The notes beneath the pieces were generated by a model that saw only the letters and a program-made list of their open reading frames with translations, ran no database searches and was not told the origin of the DNA. The position numbers and the translations under genes were made by a program. A DNA stretch of 64,000 bases from Gemmatimonadota bacterium (lineage in GTDB: Bacteria > Gemmatimonadota > Gemmatimonadetes > Gemmatimonadales > Gemmatimonadaceae), in NCBI GenBank assembly GCA_021299375.1, contig JAJTGR010000027.1:1-64000 (forward strand), given 5' to 3'. Below are positions 26,565 through 35,173 of this stretch, in pieces; the first letter of the stretch is position 1; each line of letters begins with the position of its first letter.

Positions 26565-28205
26565 ATGACCTCCCGACGTGATTTCCTGAAGCAGGGCAGC
26601 ACCGCTTTCGGTGGTGCTCTGCTGGCCGGCAGTGCGCTCGCCGGCATTCCCCGGCTCTTGGCTGCGGCACCTGCGCCAGACCCGCGCGCCCTCGAGGCGT
26701 TCACCGACATCGCCAACGTGCGTGCGCTCATGGATGCCGCGCTCAACGCCGCGAAGATGGCCGGTGCCACCTACGCCGATGTGCGGTGCAGCCGACAGCG
26801 GCAGAACTTCGTCTTCACGCGCGAACAGCAGATTCAGCAGGTCGTCGATACCGACACCGTGGGCATCGGCGTCCGCGCGCTGGTCGACGGCACGTGGGGC
26901 TTCGCCGCCACGCGCATCCTCACCACCGACGGTGCTGCGGCGGCGGCACGCGAAGCCGTGGCCATCGCCAGAGCGTCCCGAATCGCCCGCGCCACGCCCA
27001 TCGAGTGGCTGCCGGCGCCGGTCGTGAAGGACGGCGTGTGGAAGAGCGCCTTCACGCAGGATCCCTTCGAGATCCCGGTGGAGCAGAAGGCGGAGCTGCT
27101 GCTCAAGGCCAACGCCGCGGCGCTCAAGGCGAAGCACGTGAAGTACGTCTTCAGCGGCTTCTTCTTCGTGAAGGACGAGCGCAACTACGCCAACACCGAC
27201 GGGACCGTCACGAAGCAGGACGTCGTGCGCTCGTGGCCCACCCTGCAGATCACGGCGGTGAGCAGCGACTTCACCGACTTCCAGAACCGCAGCAACATGG
27301 TCGCGCCCATGGCCCGCGGGTGGGAATACGTGCTGCAGCAGGACCTCGTGAGCAACGCGCAGCAGTGGGGCGAGGAAGCCGCCGCCAAGCTCACCGGCAA
27401 GCCGGTGGAGCAGGGCCGCTACGATCTCGTGCTCGACCCCATGAACCTCTGGCTCACCATCCACGAAAGCATCGGGCACCCCACGGAGCTCGACCGCGCG
27501 ATGGGCTACGAGGCCAACTTCGCCGGCACCAGCTTCATTGCGCCGCCCGACAAGATGCTGGGCACGCTCAAGTACGGCCCGGCCATGATGAACATCCAGG
27601 GCGACCGCACGCAGGAAGGCGGCCTCTCCACCATCGGCTGGGACGACGACGGCGTGAAGCCCGATGAGTTCCTCATCGTGAAGAACGGCATGTTCAACGA
27701 CTACCAGACCACGCGCGAACAGGCCCCGTGGTTGCGCTGGTGGTACGAGCAGAACGGCGCGCCGGTGCGTTCACACGGCTGCAGCTACGCGCAAGGGTGG
27801 GACAACGTGCAGTTCCAGCGCATGCCCAACGTGTCGCTGTTGCCCGGTGAGAAGGATCTCACCATGGACGACCTCGTGTCGGCCACCGACCGCGGTATCC
27901 TCATTCAGGGCGACGGCAGCTTCTCCATCGACCAGCAGCGCTACAACGCGCAGTTCGGCGGCCAGCTCTATCACGAGATCAAGGGCGGCAAGATCGTCGG
28001 CGTGCTGAAGGACGTGGCGTACCAGATTCGCACCCCGGATTTCTGGAACAGCATGGACATGATCGGCGGCAAGCGCAGCTATCGGCTCGGCGGTTCGTTC
28101 TTCGATGGCAAGGGCCAACCGCCGCAGGTGAACGCCGTGAGTCACGGGTCGCCACCGGCACGCTTCCGCAACGTCACCGTCATCAACACGGGGAGGAAGG
28201 CGTGA
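26565..28205 (+). CDS. tldD: TldD-family metalloprotease
   Basis: 546 residues. The leader 'MTSRRDFLKQGSTAFGG' is a twin-arginine (Tat) signal, which is not present in E. coli TldD and points to export of a folded metalloprotein. The zinc-binding motif HExxxH appears as 'HESIGHPTELDRAMGYE'. TldD works with TldE (PmbA) to cleave peptides, including antibiotic precursors and CcdA. The stop overlaps the start of the tldE-like gene by 4 bp, so they are translationally coupled, supporting a heterodimer. Confidence 0.9.
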   Translation: MTSRRDFLKQGSTAFGGALLAGSALAGIPRLLAAAPAPDPRALEAFTDIANVRALMDAALNAAKMAGATYADVRCSRQRQNFVFTREQQIQQVVDTDTVGIGVRALVDGTWGFAATRILTTDGAAAAAREAVAIARASRIARATPIEWLPAPVVKDGVWKSAFTQDPFEIPVEQKAELLLKANAAALKAKHVKYVFSGFFFVKDERNYANTDGTVTKQDVVRSWPTLQITAVSSDFTDFQNRSNMVAPMARGWEYVLQQDLVSNAQQWGEEAAAKLTGKPVEQGRYDLVLDPMNLWLTIHESIGHPTELDRAMGYEANFAGTSFIAPPDKMLGTLKYGPAMMNIQGDRTQEGGLSTIGWDDDGVKPDEFLIVKNGMFNDYQTTREQAPWLRWWYEQNGAPVRSHGCSYAQGWDNVQFQRMPNVSLLPGEKDLTMDDLVSATDRGILIQGDGSFSIDQQRYNAQFGGQLYHEIKGGKIVGVLKDVAYQIRTPDFWNSMDMIGGKRSYRLGGSFFDGKGQPPQVNAVSHGSPPARFRNVTVINTGRKA

Positions 28206-29554
28206 TGCAACGGAACACGGCCATCCTCACCCGCGAGCAGGCCCAGGCCATCGTCGAGAAGGCCATCAAGCGGTCCAGGGCCGACGCGGTCGACGTGCAG
28301 GTCAACACCTATACCGCCGGCAACATCCGCTTTGCCGACAACCAGGTGAGCACTGCCGGCTCCACCACCGATGCGCAGCTCGGTATCCAGAGCGCGTTCG
28401 GCCCCAAGCATGCGGTGGTCACCACCAATGACCTGTCCGACGAATCCATCGCACGCGCCGTGCGGGAAAGCGAGCGGCTGGCGAAGCTTGCCCCCGACGA
28501 TCCGGAGTCGATGCCGCAGCTCGGCGCCCAGACGTATACGCCGGTCAACGCGTTCTTCGACGCCACCGCCGACCTCACCGCCGAGGAGCGCGCCAAGGCA
28601 GCGCTGAGCGCGCTGGAGCTGGCACGCCAGAGCGGCGACATGAAAGCGGCGGGCTACCTCGTAACCACCGCCGGCGCCCTCGCCATTGGCAACAGCACCG
28701 GGATGTTCGCGTATCACCGCAGCACCAACGCCAACTACTCCCTCACGGTGCGCACCACCGACGGCACCGGCTCCGGCTGGGCGGCGGCGGACCATGCCGA
28801 TTGGGCGCAGCTCGACGCGCGGCGCGTGGCCGAAACGGCGGTGAACAAGGCGCGCTTGTCGCAGAAGCCGGTGGCCATCGAGCCGGGGCGCTACACCGTC
28901 ATTCTCGAGCCGCAGGCGGTGGGCGACCTGGTGCAGCTCATTGCCAATTATGCCGACGCCCGCAGCGCCGATGAGGGGCGCAGCCCGTTCGTGAAGGAGG
29001 GCGGCGGCAACAAGGTGGGCGAGAGAATCGCCGATGAGCGCGTCACGCTGTACTCCGACCCCGCCGACCCGCAGCTGCTGGGCCGCCCCTGGGACTTCGA
29101 GGGCATGCCGCTCGGCCGCCAGGTGTGGATCGAGAATGGCGTGCTCAAGCAGCTCATCTACTCGCGCTTCTGGGGCAAGAAGCAGGGCAAGACGCCCACC
29201 GGCGGCCCGAGCACGCTCAAGATGGCCGGCGGCACACAGAGCGTGGAGGAGCTCATCAAGGGCACCACGCGCGGCATTCTGGTCACGCGGCTGTGGTACC
29301 TGCGCGAAGTGGACCCGCGCACGATTCTCTACACGGGGCTCACCCGCGACGGCACGTTCCTCATCGAGAACGGCACCATCACCAAGTCGCTCCGCAACTT
29401 CCGCTTCAACGAGTCGCCGCTGTTCCTGCTCAACAACCTCGAGGCACTGGGCCGTGCCGAGCGGCTGGCCGGCACCGAGCAGGGCGGCGATGTCGTCATG
29501 CCGTCACTCCGGGCGCGTGACTTCAACTTCACGTCGCTGTCCGAGGCGGTGTAA
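28202..29554 (+). CDS. pmbA: TldE/PmbA-family protein
   Basis: 450 residues, length typical of TldE/PmbA. It shows 'VNTYTAGNIRFADNQVSTAG', the substrate-channel region of the family, and 'YTGLTRDGTFLIENGTITKS' near the C-terminus; it lacks the HExxxH motif, as expected for the non-catalytic partner. Start GTG 28202 overlaps the tldD stop; ATG 28205 would also serve. Unlike the TldD partner no Tat signal is visible, so it may be exported as a complex with it, or TldD may in fact be lipid- or membrane-associated; this point is unresolved. Confidence 0.88.
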   Translation: MMQRNTAILTREQAQAIVEKAIKRSRADAVDVQVNTYTAGNIRFADNQVSTAGSTTDAQLGIQSAFGPKHAVVTTNDLSDESIARAVRESERLAKLAPDDPESMPQLGAQTYTPVNAFFDATADLTAEERAKAALSALELARQSGDMKAAGYLVTTAGALAIGNSTGMFAYHRSTNANYSLTVRTTDGTGSGWAAADHADWAQLDARRVAETAVNKARLSQKPVAIEPGRYTVILEPQAVGDLVQLIANYADARSADEGRSPFVKEGGGNKVGERIADERVTLYSDPADPQLLGRPWDFEGMPLGRQVWIENGVLKQLIYSRFWGKKQGKTPTGGPSTLKMAGGTQSVEELIKGTTRGILVTRLWYLREVDPRTILYTGLTRDGTFLIENGTITKSLRNFRFNESPLFLLNNLEALGRAERLAGTEQGGDVVMPSLRARDFNFTSLSEAV

Positions 29555-29584
29555 CGGCGGCGGGTGTGTGAACTGATCACACGA

Positions 29585-29645
29585 AGAAAAGGAGAACGGG
29601 AGAAAAGGAGGGCAACCTGCTCCGTTTCTCCCGTTCTCCTTTTCT
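29585..29645. terminator. Bidirectional terminator with 21-bp perfect stem
   Basis: 29585-29605 is perfectly complementary to 29625-29645 (A/G-rich arm, AGAAAAGGAGAACGGGAG core), with a 19-nt loop that can pair further. It sits between the convergent tldE and dipeptidase genes and has T-rich or A-rich flanks on both strands. Confidence 0.8.
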
Positions 29646-29648
29646 CTG

Positions 29649-29708
29649 TGTGGTCGGTTCAGTATCCGAAGGCTTCGCTGTGGTCGGTTCGGTAGCCGAA
29701 CGCTTCGC
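29649..29708. repeat. Two tandem 30-bp repeats at the end of the dipeptidase gene
   Basis: 29649-29678 and 29679-29708 are direct 30-bp copies with three differences, both starting TGTGGTCGGTTC and ending GCTTCGC. The second copy ends exactly against the dipeptidase stop codon (29709-29711). Confidence 0.8.
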
Positions 29709-31040
29709 TCAGCGCCGGCTCCCAGCCGCGACCTGTTCCACCTGCGCCATGACGCGCAGCAGGTTGCCGCCCCAGATCTTCGCGATCTCGGCGTCGCTGT
29801 AACCGCGGCGCACCAGCTCGGCGGTCACGTTCAGCGACTCGCTCGCGCTGCGCCAGCCGTCCACGCCGCCGCCGCCGTCGAAGTCGCTGCTGATGCCCAC
29901 ATGGTCGATGCCGATGCGCTTCACCACGTAATCGATGTGGTTCACGAAGTCCTGCACCGTGGCCGCCGGATCACTTGGGTAGCGGCGCGCCGTGATGTCT
30001 TCCTGCTTCGCCAGATACTCGTTGCGCTTGTCATTCGGGAGCGCCTCGATGGCGCGCTGCACGTCGGCGCGTCCGGTGACCGTGATGCCGTACTCCTGGC
30101 GCAGCGCGTCGATGGCGGCGGCGCGCTCGGCATCGCGCGCCGGATTGCACTTCACGTAGCTGTTGAACGCCACCAACTGGATTACGCCGCCGTTCTTCTT
30201 GAGCGCGTCGAGCTGCTCGTCGTCCATGTTGCGGCTGTGGCCGCACAGCGCCCGCGCGCCCGAATGCGAGGCGATGATCGGCGCCTTGCTGATCGCCACC
30301 GTCTGCAGCATCGACTGCTTGGACGGATGCGACACGTCGATCATCATGCCCAGCCGGTTCATCTCGGCGATGACCTGCCGGCCGAGCGGGCTGAGTCCAT
30401 TGTGCAGCCACACGCCATCGCGCTCGCCGGTGTTGCTGTCGGAGAGCTGGCTGTGCCCATTGTGCGCCAGCGACATGTAGCGGCCGCCGCGCTCGTAGAA
30501 CTTCTGCACGTTGGTGATGTCGCTGCCGATGGGGAAGCCGTTCTCGACGCCAATGAAGATCACGCGCTTGCCAGCCTTGTGGATGCGGCGCGCGTCGGCG
30601 GCGGTGTAGGCAATCTCGGCGCGCGCGGGGGCCAGCTGCTCGGTGAGGCGGTGGATGGCGTCGAACTTCTCGATGGCCTGCGCATTCGCGCGCGCGAAGC
30701 CGGCGCTGTCGAGGTTGGGCGTCTGCCCCACGTACACGATGAGGAACGCGCCAACGAGGCCGCCTTCTTCCATCTTCACGAGATCCACCTGCGTGCGCGG
30801 CAGCTTCTGCGTGTAGTTGGGGCCGCTCGCACTGAAGTTCGCGGGTGCGATGTCCACGTGGGTATCGATGGACAGCACCGTGGCGTGGATCGCGCGCGCG
30901 GCGGCCAGTGCGGCGGCCTCGTCGGTCACCGGCCGACGCGATTGGGCACCAACGCCGAGTGGGGGCAACAGCGCCGGCAGCAGCGCGGAGGCAACGAGGC
31001 GCGGCAGGGCGCGGGCGGGGCGGACCTTTCGAGCGGTCAT
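29709..31040 (-). CDS. Membrane dipeptidase-like peptidase, M19 family
   Basis: 443 residues with a signal peptide ('LVASALLPALLPPLGVGAQS'). Metal-site motifs of renal dipeptidase/M19 enzymes are present: 'SIDTHVDIAPANF' (H-x-D), 'FIGVENGFPIG' (bridging Glu), 'DVSHPSKQSM' and 'IIASHSGARAL' (His ligands), and 'HVGISSDFDGGGG' (Asp). These di-zinc enzymes hydrolyse dipeptides, including D- or dehydro-residues. It is exported and probably periplasmic. It is divergent from the hibernation-factor gene and convergent with tldE. Confidence 0.9.
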   Translation of the reverse strand: MTARKVRPARALPRLVASALLPALLPPLGVGAQSRRPVTDEAAALAAARAIHATVLSIDTHVDIAPANFSASGPNYTQKLPRTQVDLVKMEEGGLVGAFLIVYVGQTPNLDSAGFARANAQAIEKFDAIHRLTEQLAPARAEIAYTAADARRIHKAGKRVIFIGVENGFPIGSDITNVQKFYERGGRYMSLAHNGHSQLSDSNTGERDGVWLHNGLSPLGRQVIAEMNRLGMMIDVSHPSKQSMLQTVAISKAPIIASHSGARALCGHSRNMDDEQLDALKKNGGVIQLVAFNSYVKCNPARDAERAAAIDALRQEYGITVTGRADVQRAIEALPNDKRNEYLAKQEDITARRYPSDPAATVQDFVNHIDYVVKRIGIDHVGISSDFDGGGGVDGWRSASESLNVTAELVRRGYSDAEIAKIWGGNLLRVMAQVEQVAAGSRR

Positions 31041-31196
31041 GGGGTATCAGGCGGGAGACGTTGGTGCGCCGACGTCACTGGCGCAGCGACGCGCCGGCCA
31101 CACGGTGGCGCGTCCCTGCAAACTACGCACGGCGGGTGGCGCACGCTGTTTGCGCGTGGGCAGGGTCGTGCGTGCCATCCTGAGGGAGGTCACGAC

Positions 31197-31544
31197 ATGC
31201 TGGTCCAGGTCAACACCGACAACCACGTCCATGGCCATGCGCGCTTTGCCGAGTACGTCGAGGGCGAATTGCGCCAGGCGCTCGAGCGCTTCAGCGCCTT
31301 CGTCACGCGCGTCGAGGTGCATCTGCACGATGCCAATGCCGACAAGTCCGGGGCGACCGACAAGCGCTGCACGCTCGAGGCCCGCGTCCGTGGGCGCGAT
31401 CCCATTGCCGTGCACCATGCGGCCGACCGCGTCGAGGTGGCCTTCGCCGGCGCGCGCGACAAGCTGGTCCGGCTGCTGGGCCGGCAGGTCGACAAGGCGC
31501 GGCCACCCAAGGGGCTGGACCCGTTTGACGCGGTGATGGCCTGA
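31197..31544 (+). CDS. Ribosome hibernation factor-like protein (HPF/RaiA family)
   Basis: 115 residues, short HPF type. The pattern 'VNTDNHVHGHARFAEYVEGE', 'VTRVEVHLHDANADKSGATD' and 'CTLEARVRGRDPIAVHHAAD' matches the beta-alpha-beta-beta-beta-alpha fold of HPF/YfiA, which binds the 30S decoding region in stationary phase. There is no C-terminal dimerisation domain of long HPF. GAGGGAGGT at 31182-31190 is a strong Shine-Dalgarno seven bases before ATG 31197, one of the best in the window, which suggests high expression. Confidence 0.83.
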   Translation: MLVQVNTDNHVHGHARFAEYVEGELRQALERFSAFVTRVEVHLHDANADKSGATDKRCTLEARVRGRDPIAVHHAADRVEVAFAGARDKLVRLLGRQVDKARPPKGLDPFDAVMA

Positions 31545-31551
31545 AGGGCGG

Positions 31552-31576
31552 CGGACTGAAAATCCGTGGCCTTTTT
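31552..31576 (+). terminator. Weak terminator after the HPF-like gene
   Basis: A 4-bp stem (CGGA 31552-31555 with TCCG 31563-31566) with a 7-nt loop, followed by TTTTT at 31572-31576. The stem is short, so confidence is low. Confidence 0.35.
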
Positions 31577-31711
31577 CCTTGGTGCGGTGTGACAGCGCGC
31601 GACGCGCTGTGGCGGAGAACGACGACGGGAACCCGATAGCGGCATCCCGTTCGGGCACGGACGTCGGAACTCCGAGAGGCAGGCGGCTCGCGCGTGCCGA
31701 CAGGGGTGGGG

Positions 31712-32626
31712 CTAACGCTGGCCGAGGGCGGCGGGCGCGGCCGCCCGGCCGCTGGCACCGGCCAGTACCAGCAGTGTCAGCCCGTAGGGCAGGGCCAGGA
31801 ACAGCTGGTAGGGCACACCGCTCCACCCCATTGCCTGAAAGAGTGTCTGCAGCGAGTTCGCGGCGCCGAACAGCAGCGCCGCCGCGGCCACGCCCAGCGG
31901 CTGCCACCGCCCCAGCACCACGATGGCAATGGCGATGAAGCCACGCCCGGCCGACATTCCCTCCACGAACGTGCCCGCCTGCGCCAGCACCAGTGTCGCC
32001 CCGGCCAGTCCGGCCATGCCTCCCGCAAAGAGCACGGCCAGCACCTGCAGGCGCCGCGTGCCGACCCCCGCCGCCACCGCCGCGCCGGGATACTCACCGA
32101 TCGCCCGCAGGGCGAGCCCGGCATGCGTGCGCTGCAGCCACCACGCCAGCAGCGGTGTCGCCACCATCACCAGATAGGTAATCCACGGCTGGGAAAAGAA
32201 CGCCGGTCCCACCAGTGGCATCGCCGACAGCCCCGGTACCGGCAGCACGCCCGAGGTGGGCGTCGACAGCGCCACCCCCGACGCCCCGAACAACGTGCGG
32301 TACAGTGTCCCCGTCAGTCCCAGGGCGAACATGGTGATCGCCGTGCCGGTGATGATCTGGTCGGCCCTGAATCCTACCGTAAACAGCGCGAACAGCGCCG
32401 CCACCGCCACGCCGGCCAGCGCGCCCACCAGAAACCCGCCGCCCACGCCGATCACCCCGGCCGCCACTGTGCCACCCAGCGCGCCAGCGATGATCGATCC
32501 TTCCAGTCCGATGTTGATGACCCCGGCGCGCTCGCTGATGCACTCCCCGAGCGCCGCCAGCGCCAGTGGCGTGGCGGTGCGCACGGTGGCCTCGAGGAAG
32601 CCCGTGCCGATGTCGAGCGCGCTCAT
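31712..32626 (-). CDS. ABC nucleoside-type transporter permease 2
   Basis: 304 residues, eight to ten hydrophobic segments. 'GECISERAGVINIGLEGSII' is the signature of branched-chain-like (BPD_transp_2) permeases of the nupQ/RnsD type, and 'GRGFIAIAIVVLGRWQPLG' is the conserved later loop. It pairs with the permease just upstream (4-bp overlap), the ATPase and the BMP lipoprotein to import nucleosides or related ligands. It is the last gene of the operon. ATG 32626 was chosen to match family length. Confidence 0.88.
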   Translation of the reverse strand: MSALDIGTGFLEATVRTATPLALAALGECISERAGVINIGLEGSIIAGALGGTVAAGVIGVGGGFLVGALAGVAVAALFALFTVGFRADQIITGTAITMFALGLTGTLYRTLFGASGVALSTPTSGVLPVPGLSAMPLVGPAFFSQPWITYLVMVATPLLAWWLQRTHAGLALRAIGEYPGAAVAAGVGTRRLQVLAVLFAGGMAGLAGATLVLAQAGTFVEGMSAGRGFIAIAIVVLGRWQPLGVAAAALLFGAANSLQTLFQAMGWSGVPYQLFLALPYGLTLLVLAGASGRAAAPAALGQR

Positions 32627-33672
32627 GTGCCAGCCTCCGCCCGCGACCGTGTGGCCACGGAGTCGGTCCATCGATCCGCGGCCACCACCAGCAGGATCAG
32701 CGTGGCCTCCACCACCGACACCACCACACTGGGCACCCCGGCATCCCGCTGCATGGCGTTCGCACCCGCCTCCAGCGCGCCGAACAGCAGCGCCGTACCC
32801 AGCACCCCCAGGGGATGTAGCCGCGCCAGCAGCGCCACCGCGATCGCCGTGTAGCCGTACCCCGGCGAGAAGTTCTCGTACAGCGCATACGTGATGCCGG
32901 CGTACTCCACTGCCCCGCCCAGCCCGGCCAGCAGGCCACTCAGCAGGAAGGCCCCGAATACCGTGCGCGATACCCCAATGCCCCCCGCCGACTGGGCCGC
33001 TGCCGCGTTGGCGCCCACGGCGCGCACCCGGAAGCCGCTGGCGGTATTGGCCAGCCACCACCACACCGCGACCGCCACCAGCAGCATGAGCAGCACCCCG
33101 GCGTGCAGCCGTGTGCCCTCGAGCAGTACCGGCAGGTGCAGCGCGTCCGGCAGCGACGCCGACTGCGGATTGACGCGCGTGGGTTCCTGCAGCGGCCCGC
33201 GCACCAGCCACCCGGTGAGATACAGGGCCACGAAGTTGAGCATGATGGTGCTGATCACCTCCAGCACGCCAAAGCGAAGCCGTAGCGTGGCCGCGATGCC
33301 CGCCCACAGTGCGCCGGCCAGCGCCCCGCCCACGAGCATCACGGGAATGGCGATCAGCGCCGGCGCCAAGGCCAGCGGCGCCGCCAATGCTGTCGCGGCC
33401 ACGGCGCCCACCAGCAGCTGCCCCTCGGCCCCGATGTTGAGAATGCCGGCCCGGAAGGCCAACGACACGGCAAGGCCAGCGAAAGCCAGCGGCACCATGC
33501 GCACGATCGTCGCCGACGTGATGGCGTAATACGAGCCGAACGCGCCACGCAGCAGGGCCCGGAGCGCGGGTGCCACCTCGTGTCCCGTCGCCACCAGCAG
33601 CAGGGACAGCAGGGCGAAGCCGGCAACCAGGACGAACCCCAGCTGGGCCAGCAGTCGAAGGCGTCGGTTCAT
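32623..33672 (-). CDS. ABC nucleoside-type transporter permease 1
   Basis: 349 residues, the longer NupP/RnsC-type permease. 'SLAFRAGILNIGAEGQLLVG' is the conserved signature, and 'VRAVGANAAAAQSAGGIGVS' matches the cytoplasmic loop that contacts the ATPase. The start ATG overlaps the end of the ATPase gene by 4 bp, and the stop overlaps the next permease by 4 bp, indicating tight translational coupling. Confidence 0.88.
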   Translation of the reverse strand: MNRRLRLLAQLGFVLVAGFALLSLLLVATGHEVAPALRALLRGAFGSYYAITSATIVRMVPLAFAGLAVSLAFRAGILNIGAEGQLLVGAVAATALAAPLALAPALIAIPVMLVGGALAGALWAGIAATLRLRFGVLEVISTIMLNFVALYLTGWLVRGPLQEPTRVNPQSASLPDALHLPVLLEGTRLHAGVLLMLLVAVAVWWWLANTASGFRVRAVGANAAAAQSAGGIGVSRTVFGAFLLSGLLAGLGGAVEYAGITYALYENFSPGYGYTAIAVALLARLHPLGVLGTALLFGALEAGANAMQRDAGVPSVVVSVVEATLILLVVAADRWTDSVATRSRAEAGT

Positions 33673-35135
33673 GCCCCGCCCTCGACACCGCCCAACATCG
33701 CGCGCCCCACCGCCTCTCGGTCGCCGGTCACCTCGTACACGCGACCCGCGTGCATCGCGTAGACGCGGTCAGCCAACAGGAGTACCTCGTCGAGGTCGCT
33801 GCTGTACATCACCACCGCCGTCCCGGCGTCGCGGGCCACGCGCAGCGCCTGCTGCACTGCGGCGGTGGCCCGGAAATCGAGACCACGTGACGGGTTCTCG
33901 ACCACCAGTGCCGGCGGGGTATCGGCGAGTTCGCGGCCGAGCACGAACTTCTGCTGGTTGCCCCCCGACAACGTGCGGACGGCAACACCAGGATGCGGCG
34001 CCCGCACGTCGAACGCCGACAGCAGCGACGCGGTGCGGCTCCGGAACGCACGCCAATCCATCCGGCCCTGCCGGCGCCCGGCATCGCGCAGCGCCGTGTT
34101 CTCGAACAGCGGGGCGTCGAGCAGCAGCGCATCGCGATGCCGGTCCTCCGGCACGAACCCGACGGCGTCGGGACGCACGAGACGGCCACTGGTGGGGGGC
34201 AGCCGGCCGGCCAGCAGCCGCAGCAGCTCATGCTGGCCGGCGCCCTCCACCGCCGCCAGGCCGACGATCTCGCCGGCGCGTACCTCGAGCGACGCGTCAC
34301 GTACGCGCTGCACACCGCGCGCGTCGCGCCACGACACCGCGTGCGCCGACAGCACGGCCGTACCGGTATGCGCACGGGCGGCGGTGTGCGTCGCCGTTTC
34401 CGTCAGCGTCGGCGCCGTCGTACTGCCGGAGGTGGCCCGGGCGCCGAGCATCGCGGTGGCCAGTGCCTCCTGCGTGGTCTCGCGCGCCGGCGTGGTGAGC
34501 ACCGTGTGCCCCTTGTGCAGCACGGTGATGTCGTCGGCCACGGCAAGCGCGTCGCGCAGCTTGTGCGTGATGAGCACGACGGCGTTGCCGGCGTCGGCGT
34601 GGCGGCGCACCCAGGCCAGCAGCTCGGTTGCTTCCGCCGGGGCGAGCACCGCGGTGGGTTCGTCGAGAATGAGCAGCTGCACGTCGCGCGCAAGCGCCTT
34701 CACGATCTCAGCGCGTTGTTGCGCCCCCACCGGCAGCGTATCGACGCGTGCGTCGGGGTCAAGTACGAGCCCGGCGCGCGCGGCCACGTCGCGAACGCGC
34801 GCCGCGGCCGCCGCCGGGTCGAAGCGGCCGTGCCCACCCAGGGCGACGTTCTCGGCCACCGTCATCGCGCCCACGAGGGTGAAATGCTGGTGTACCATGC
34901 CGATGCCGCTGGCCAGGGCGGCCGCCGGCGAACGCAACGTGACCGGGGCCCCCTGCCAGCGGATCACGCCGGCGTCGGGTTGCAGCAGTCCGAACGCGAC
35001 GCGCATGAGCGTCGACTTGCCGGCCCCATTCTCGCCGAGCAGCGCATGGACGGTGCCGCACCGCACGGTGAGGCTGGCTTCGTCGAGCGCACGCACGACG
35101 CCGAAGGAGCGGGTGATGCCTTCGAGCGAGAGCAT
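33669..35135 (-). CDS. ABC transporter ATP-binding protein, double NBD (nucleoside/sugar type)
   Basis: 488 residues with two nucleotide-binding domains in RbsA/NupO style. NBD1 has Walker A 'GENGAGKST', a signature-like 'LPVGAQQRAEIVKAL' and Walker B 'LLILDEPTAVL'. NBD2 has a degenerate Walker A ('VEGAGQHELLRL'), signature 'LSGGNQQKFVLGREL' and 'VVENPSRGLD'. This asymmetry is normal for the group. About 70 residues near the domain junction ('TSGSTTAPTLTETATHTAAR') form a Thr/Ala-rich linker not usual in the family. ATG 35135 gives standard length; the frame is open farther upstream in non-homologous sequence. Confidence 0.9.
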   Translation of the reverse strand: MLSLEGITRSFGVVRALDEASLTVRCGTVHALLGENGAGKSTLMRVAFGLLQPDAGVIRWQGAPVTLRSPAAALASGIGMVHQHFTLVGAMTVAENVALGGHGRFDPAAAAARVRDVAARAGLVLDPDARVDTLPVGAQQRAEIVKALARDVQLLILDEPTAVLAPAEATELLAWVRRHADAGNAVVLITHKLRDALAVADDITVLHKGHTVLTTPARETTQEALATAMLGARATSGSTTAPTLTETATHTAARAHTGTAVLSAHAVSWRDARGVQRVRDASLEVRAGEIVGLAAVEGAGQHELLRLLAGRLPPTSGRLVRPDAVGFVPEDRHRDALLLDAPLFENTALRDAGRRQGRMDWRAFRSRTASLLSAFDVRAPHPGVAVRTLSGGNQQKFVLGRELADTPPALVVENPSRGLDFRATAAVQQALRVARDAGTAVVMYSSDLDEVLLLADRVYAMHAGRVYEVTGDREAVGRAMLGGVEGGA

Positions 35136-35173
35136 CACGGCGCCTGCGGGTGCCGCTCCCGCTGCCGCGGGTG

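Noticed and set aside
31552-31566. Sequence resembling a tRNA-Phe anticodon arm (CTGAAAA)
   Set aside because: No acceptor, D or T arm can be built around it; it is better read as a weak terminator hairpin.
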